From assembly GCA_035297145.1 (NCBI GenBank), contig DATGZN010000113.1, positions 170,510 to 234,509 on the forward strand: a stretch of DNA of 64,000 nt. Reading direction: 5' to 3'. Origin of the DNA: QHXW01 sp035297145. Lineage in GTDB: Bacteria > Acidobacteriota > Terriglobia > Bryobacterales > Bryobacteraceae. The translations under genes were made by a program, and so were the position numbers. Below the pieces are notes generated by a model that did no database searches, was not told where the DNA came from, and was given only the letters and a program-made list of their open reading frames with translations. Below, in pieces: positions 61,069-64,000 of the stretch (within the stretch, counting starts at the first letter, position 1; the number at the start of each line of letters is the position of its first letter).

Positions 61069-62067
61069 GTGCGTAAAGTCAAAATCAGCGCGCTCGGCTG
61101 CTACGTGCCCGAGCGGGTGCTCACCAATCAAGATCTGGAGAAGATGGTCGAGACTACGGATGAGTGGATACTCACGCGCACCGGGATTGCGGAGCGTCAC
61201 ATTGCCGCTCCGGAGGTTGCGACTTCCGATCTCGCGGTGGAAGCAGCCCGGCGTGCGCTGGAGCAGCGCGGCCTCAATGCGGCGGAGCTGAATGCCATCC
61301 TGGTTTGCACGGTTACTCCGGACATGTTCTTCCCCTCAACCGCCTGCCTTGTGCAGGACCGGCTGGGCGCCAAAGGAGCGTGGGGATTCGACCTGATCGC
61401 GGCCTGCTCGGGCTTCATCTACGGCCTGACCACAGCGGCGCACCTGGTGGGCGCCGGCACGCATGAGAAGGTGCTGGTGATCGGCTCCGATACCATGAGC
61501 CGCATTATTGATTACACCGATCGCAATACCTGCATCCTGTTTGGCGACGGCGCGGGCGCCATGCTGGTGGAGCCGCTCGAACCGCACGAGGACCAGCGGT
61601 TGGGGTTCCTGGATTTTCTCGGCGAGATCGATGGATCGGGTGGCGACTACCTGAAGATGCCCGCGGGCGGCAGCCGCATGCCGGCCTCGGTCGAAAGCGT
61701 GGAGAAGCGGCTGCACTACGTGCATCAAGACGGCCAGCAGGTATTCAAGTATGCGGTACGCAAGATGTACGAAGTCTGCAACCAGATATTGGAACGCAAC
61801 GGGCTTTCGGCGAAAGATGTTGCCGTGCTCATTCCGCATCAGGCCAATCGGCGCATCATCACCGCTACGGCGGAGCGATTAGGGCTGGCTTGCGACAAAG
61901 TGATCATCAATATCGACCGCTATGGCAACACCACAGCAGGCACCATTCCCCTGGCCACTCGCGATGCTATCGAAAGCGGCAGGTTGAAGAAAGGCGATCT
62001 GGTGCTCTTCTCAGTGGTGGGCGCGGGCTACACTGTGGGCGCGAGCCTTTGGCGCTGGGCATATTAA
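61069..62067 (+). CDS. fabH: 3-oxoacyl-[acyl-carrier-protein] synthase III
   Basis: 332 residues, GTG start with GAGG upstream. The catalytic triad is visible: C in D-L-I-A-A-C-S-G-F at ~114, H in I-P-H-Q-A-N-R-R-I at ~260, and N in R-Y-G-N-T-T-A-G-T at ~290. It condenses acetyl-CoA with malonyl-ACP to begin fatty acid synthesis. It stands alone between the peptidase and the FnIII lipoprotein, not in a fab operon. Confidence 0.95.
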   Translation: MRKVKISALGCYVPERVLTNQDLEKMVETTDEWILTRTGIAERHIAAPEVATSDLAVEAARRALEQRGLNAAELNAILVCTVTPDMFFPSTACLVQDRLGAKGAWGFDLIAACSGFIYGLTTAAHLVGAGTHEKVLVIGSDTMSRIIDYTDRNTCILFGDGAGAMLVEPLEPHEDQRLGFLDFLGEIDGSGGDYLKMPAGGSRMPASVESVEKRLHYVHQDGQQVFKYAVRKMYEVCNQILERNGLSAKDVAVLIPHQANRRIITATAERLGLACDKVIINIDRYGNTTAGTIPLATRDAIESGRLKKGDLVLFSVVGAGYTVGASLWRWAY

Positions 62068-62080
62068 AGATTCACCGTAT

Positions 62081-63064
62081 CTACTGCGCTCGAATCGAAA
62101 CCGGGGCCGATTTCTCGCTCTCATTGGGGATCTGATCGAACGCCGAGACTGCGTACCGGTACGCCTTGCCGGCCTCAACGGTGTGATCGCTGTAGCTGGG
62201 CCCTTCCCGCGTCTCTCCGATTTTCGTGAAAGGCGCTTCGCCCTCGGCGCGGTAGATGTTGTAGCCCGCTAGATCAGGAGCAACGCTGCGATCCCACGCA
62301 AGTTCGACTCTTCCGGGTGACGCAATGGCGGCAAGGCCGGTGGGAACCGGGGGCGCCCAAGTATCTTTGGGCATGATGTCCACTTCCGGCGTTCGGTTGC
62401 TAGAGGCGCGAACGTCACCCGCGACGCGAAACGCCTCCACCGAGTAGTGATAGGTTTTCAGATATTCGATGGTTGTGTCCGTGTAAGTGCGGCGATCGGT
62501 TTCGGCGAGAGTGGCGGCGTTCTCGTCGCCATCCACGCGGCGGAAGATGCGATACATGGGAGCATCGCCCTGCCAGGTGAGGCGGACGCCTTCGGCAACG
62601 GCTTGCACATCGAGACCGGCCGGCGGCGCAAGGGGCGGAACCACTGACAGCGTAACCTGGTTGGACCACCCCGCAGTGCGGTCCTTGTCGCTGAGTATCC
62701 GGACCGCGATCACGACATCCTTACCGATCCAGGCGGCGGCCGGGACTTCGTACTTCACAGCGGGTTCCTCCGTGGGAATGTCGGTGAATCGCTTGGCGCT
62801 CGCCTCCCATGCGGGCAAATCGAAGGGGGTGCCGGCTGGGCCGATTCCCAGGTCCGCCGTCACCGGTTTTTGGATTACCAGGCTCTCGGTGGTCCGCGAC
62901 GGCACCGTAAACTGGACCAGTATCTTGTCACCGTGCTCTGTGGCCGATAGATCCGGAACGCGCTGCGGGACGTGGAGCGCGGGCGGAAGGGGCTGTCCGA
63001 TGGACCCGCAACCAGCTGAAAAGAGTGCAGCTGCGGCGGCCAGTACAATCCAGGCTCGCCACAT
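62081..63064 (-). CDS. Lipoprotein with fibronectin type III domains
   Basis: 327 residues. The leader A-A-A-A-L-F-S-A-G-C is a lipobox, giving a membrane anchor at about residue 19. Two FnIII-like beta-sandwiches follow: L-A-P-P-A-G-L-D-V-Q-A-V-A-E-G-V-R-L-T-W at ~147 and P-P-V-P-T-G-L-A-A-I-A-S-P-G-R-V-E-L-A-W at ~237, each with a Y-R-I-F/Y-N-I-Y core. It probably sits at the cell surface and binds proteins or glycans. Confidence 0.82.
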   Translation of the reverse strand: MWRAWIVLAAAAALFSAGCGSIGQPLPPALHVPQRVPDLSATEHGDKILVQFTVPSRTTESLVIQKPVTADLGIGPAGTPFDLPAWEASAKRFTDIPTEEPAVKYEVPAAAWIGKDVVIAVRILSDKDRTAGWSNQVTLSVVPPLAPPAGLDVQAVAEGVRLTWQGDAPMYRIFRRVDGDENAATLAETDRRTYTDTTIEYLKTYHYSVEAFRVAGDVRASSNRTPEVDIMPKDTWAPPVPTGLAAIASPGRVELAWDRSVAPDLAGYNIYRAEGEAPFTKIGETREGPSYSDHTVEAGKAYRYAVSAFDQIPNESEKSAPVSIRAQ

Positions 63065-63220
63065 CAGGGGAGAGTGAACCTCTGTTGGAAAGCTAGGACC
63101 GGCACGCCCCTAGGCTAGCACGGCTCGCAGTTCGCATCTGCTGTAGTACAATAGCCCTTATCACCAGTTCCACGATTGGACCTGTAACACAATCGAGTGC
63201 CGCAATAGTGCGTTAAGTTT

Positions 63221-63309
63221 GGACGGGTGGCCGAGTGGCTAATGGCAGCAGACTGTAAATCTGCCGCCCCTTGCGGGCTACGGAGGTTCGAATCCTCCCC
63301 CGTCCACCA
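63221..63309 (+). tRNA. tRNA-Tyr (GTA)
   Basis: A class II tRNA: GGACGGG pairs with CCCGTCC, the anticodon arm is GCAGA-CTGTAAA-TCTGC (anticodon GTA), there is a long variable arm (CGCCCCTTGCGGGCTACG), the T-loop is TTCGAAT, and A-CCA is encoded. Confidence 0.95.
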
Positions 63310-63327
63310 GAAACTGGAAGGTTTGTA

Positions 63328-63350
63328 GGGCCGTTGTGGCCCCGGTTTTT
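63328..63350 (+). terminator. Possible terminator after tRNA-Tyr
   Basis: GGGCC (63328-63332), loop GTTGT, GGCCC (63338-63342), then CGG and five T's. The stem is short, so read-through towards the tRNA-Thr region is possible. Confidence 0.5.
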
Positions 63351-63352
63351 GA

Positions 63353-63435
63353 GCCGTTGTAGCTCAGTTGGTAGAGCGTCCGTGGCGGAAGGTCACCAGG
63401 TCGTTCCCAATGGGCAGCGTGGCTTTTGGATTTTT
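63353..63435 (+). pseudogene. tRNA-Thr-like pseudo-copy A
   Basis: The first 26 bases, GCCGTTGTAGCTCAGTTGGT..., equal the acceptor strand and D-arm of tRNA-Thr at 63519. After GAGCG the anticodon part is replaced by TCCGTGGCGGA, then AGGTCACCAG is kept, and the T-arm is disrupted and lengthened. The real 3' acceptor CAACGGC is absent. The copy ends TTTTGGATTTTT and is followed at once by copy B. Confidence 0.65.
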
Positions 63436-63518
63436 GCCGTTGTAGCTCAGTTGGTAGAGCGTCCGTGACGGAAGGTCACCAGGTCGTTCCCCACGAGCAG
63501 CGTGGTTTTTGGATTTTT
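63436..63518 (+). pseudogene. tRNA-Thr-like pseudo-copy B
   Basis: Exactly 83 bp, the same as copy A. It keeps the 26-base 5' half, with TCCGTGACGGA where copy A has TCCGTGGCGGA and small differences before the T-rich end. The changed central base leaves the TCCG/CGGA arm pairing intact in both copies. Confidence 0.65.
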
Positions 63519-63594
<76 letters not shown>

Positions 63595-63598
63595 GGGT

Positions 63599-63847
63599 TT
63601 GAAGTGTTATGTGTACGTCCTGCGCAGCGTTCCGACAGGGCGTCATTACATTGGGTCGACCGCGGATGTGGCGAGACGTCTCAATGAGCACAATACGAAA
63701 AATGGCCGGTGGACAAGTTCCTACAAGCCGTGGACGCTGGTGGCCGTTGAGGAATTTGACAGTCGGAAAGAGGCAAGGGGAAGAGAGTCATTTCTAAAGA
63801 GCCGGGCAGGCATCGATGATCGCCTCCGGTTGTTTGATCGTCCTTAA
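63599..63847 (+). CDS. GIY-YIG domain protein (UPF0213-like)
   Basis: 82 residues, TTG start. Y-V-Y-V-L-R-S at the start and H-Y-I-G-S-T-A-D-V-A-R-R-L-N-E-H-N make the GIY-YIG fold, with R and E (G-R-E-S-F-L-K-S) as catalytic candidates. The ending matches the short UPF0213 group. It sits in the gap between tRNA-Thr and tuf, 14 bp before the tuf ATG, so it is probably co-transcribed with them. Its DNA target is unknown. Confidence 0.82.
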   Translation: MKCYVYVLRSVPTGRHYIGSTADVARRLNEHNTKNGRWTSSYKPWTLVAVEEFDSRKEARGRESFLKSRAGIDDRLRLFDRP

Positions 63848-63861
63848 ACGGAGATTCTTAA

Positions 63862-64000
63862 ATGGCAAAGGAAAAATTTGATCGTTCCAAGCCGCATGTG
63901 AACATCGGCACGATCGGGCACATCGATCACGGCAAGACCACGCTGACGGCGGCCATCACCAAGGTGCTGGCCAAGCACAATCCCAAGGTCAAGTTCCGCA
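63862..64000 (+). CDS. tuf: Translation elongation factor Tu (partial)
   Basis: The first 46 residues are visible and the gene runs off the right edge. M-A-K-E-K-F-D-R-S-K-P-H-V-N-I-G-T-I-G-H-I-D-H-G-K-T-T-style opening is diagnostic; the P-loop is G-H-I-D-H-G-K-T. The order tRNA-Tyr, tRNA-Thr, tuf matches the conserved bacterial tufB locus, where tRNA-Gly usually also occurs. Confidence 0.96.
   Translation, partial: MAKEKFDRSKPHVNIGTIGHIDHGKTTLTAAITKVLAKHNPKVKFR

Noticed and set aside
63271..63468. 65-codon frame across tRNA-Tyr and the pseudo-copies
   Set aside because: It crosses a functional tRNA gene and has no protein-like signal.

Overview
The window looks like a piece of an Acidobacteriota chromosome, probably of the Solibacter/Bryobacter type. 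This is inferred from gene content, not from a marker-gene comparison. The clues are a kinase-TPR protein, Tat-exported Gfo/Idh/MocA oxidoreductases and sugar isomerase-like proteins, an Oar-type TonB-dependent receptor followed by a CRTAC1-like/TPR/multiheme cytochrome trio, and moderately high GC with dense coding on both strands. Both edges cut genes: a kinase-TPR protein at the left and EF-Tu at the right.

Region 1 (1.9-19.3 kb) is a catabolic cluster. It holds two zinc-dependent medium-chain dehydrogenases, a DegT/StsC-like aminotransferase, four Gfo/Idh/MocA oxidoreductases, two xylose-isomerase-like TIM-barrel proteins, three intact transporters (APC, SSS and NCS1 types), an IclR regulator and an HpcH/HpaI aldolase. 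Many genes overlap by 4 bp and are probably translationally coupled. A 17-bp palindrome of the form GTTCTGTA-N-TACAGAAC lies in three intergenic regions: between the NCS1 permease and the first Tat-exported oxidoreductase, before the IclR gene, and between the aldolase and the TonB receptor. I infer an IclR regulon that oxidises, isomerises and aminates or deaminates an unidentified polyol, keto-sugar or aminocyclitol. Inside the region, two divergent genes (a permease and an M24 peptidase) have both lost their 5' halves at one junction.

Region 2 (19.5-29.7 kb) carries the TonB receptor, an FG-GAP/ASPIC-UnbV protein, a TPR protein, a seven-haem c-type cytochrome and an IlvD/Edd sugar-acid dehydratase. 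The dehydratase may feed the aldolase of region 1.

Region 3 (29.8-45.3 kb) is mixed. It has an Hcp-like protein with a coupled small ORF, a serine-recombinase stub beside tRNA-Phe, class I fumarase, a split chromate transporter, an ECF sigma/anti-sigma/secreted-protein set, an M24 peptidase, a POT transporter, a Wzt-like ABC ATPase, an orphan sugar-binding lipoprotein, a broken PIN toxin with its antitoxin next to an intact VapBC pair, an HpnB-like glycosyltransferase and an MBL-fold protein.

Region 4 (45.3-57.8 kb) starts with an 813-bp element that has terminal inverted repeats and an IS transposase tail. It sits just upstream of an ArgR-box-bearing argC-argB-acetyltransferase operon. A molybdopterin-binding-domain protein, a Tat isomerase-like protein, an unusual barrel-FGE fusion, tandem Uma2 nucleases, Lon, prephenate dehydratase and UbiX follow.

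Region 5 (57.9-64 kb) has an XRE regulator with an S24-like C-terminus, an unlisted 38-residue secreted peptide with a CWPC motif behind a perfect inverted repeat, a zinc peptidase, FabH and an FnIII lipoprotein. The end is a translation locus: tRNA-Tyr, two tandem 83-bp tRNA-Thr-like pseudo-copies, tRNA-Thr, a GIY-YIG protein and tuf.
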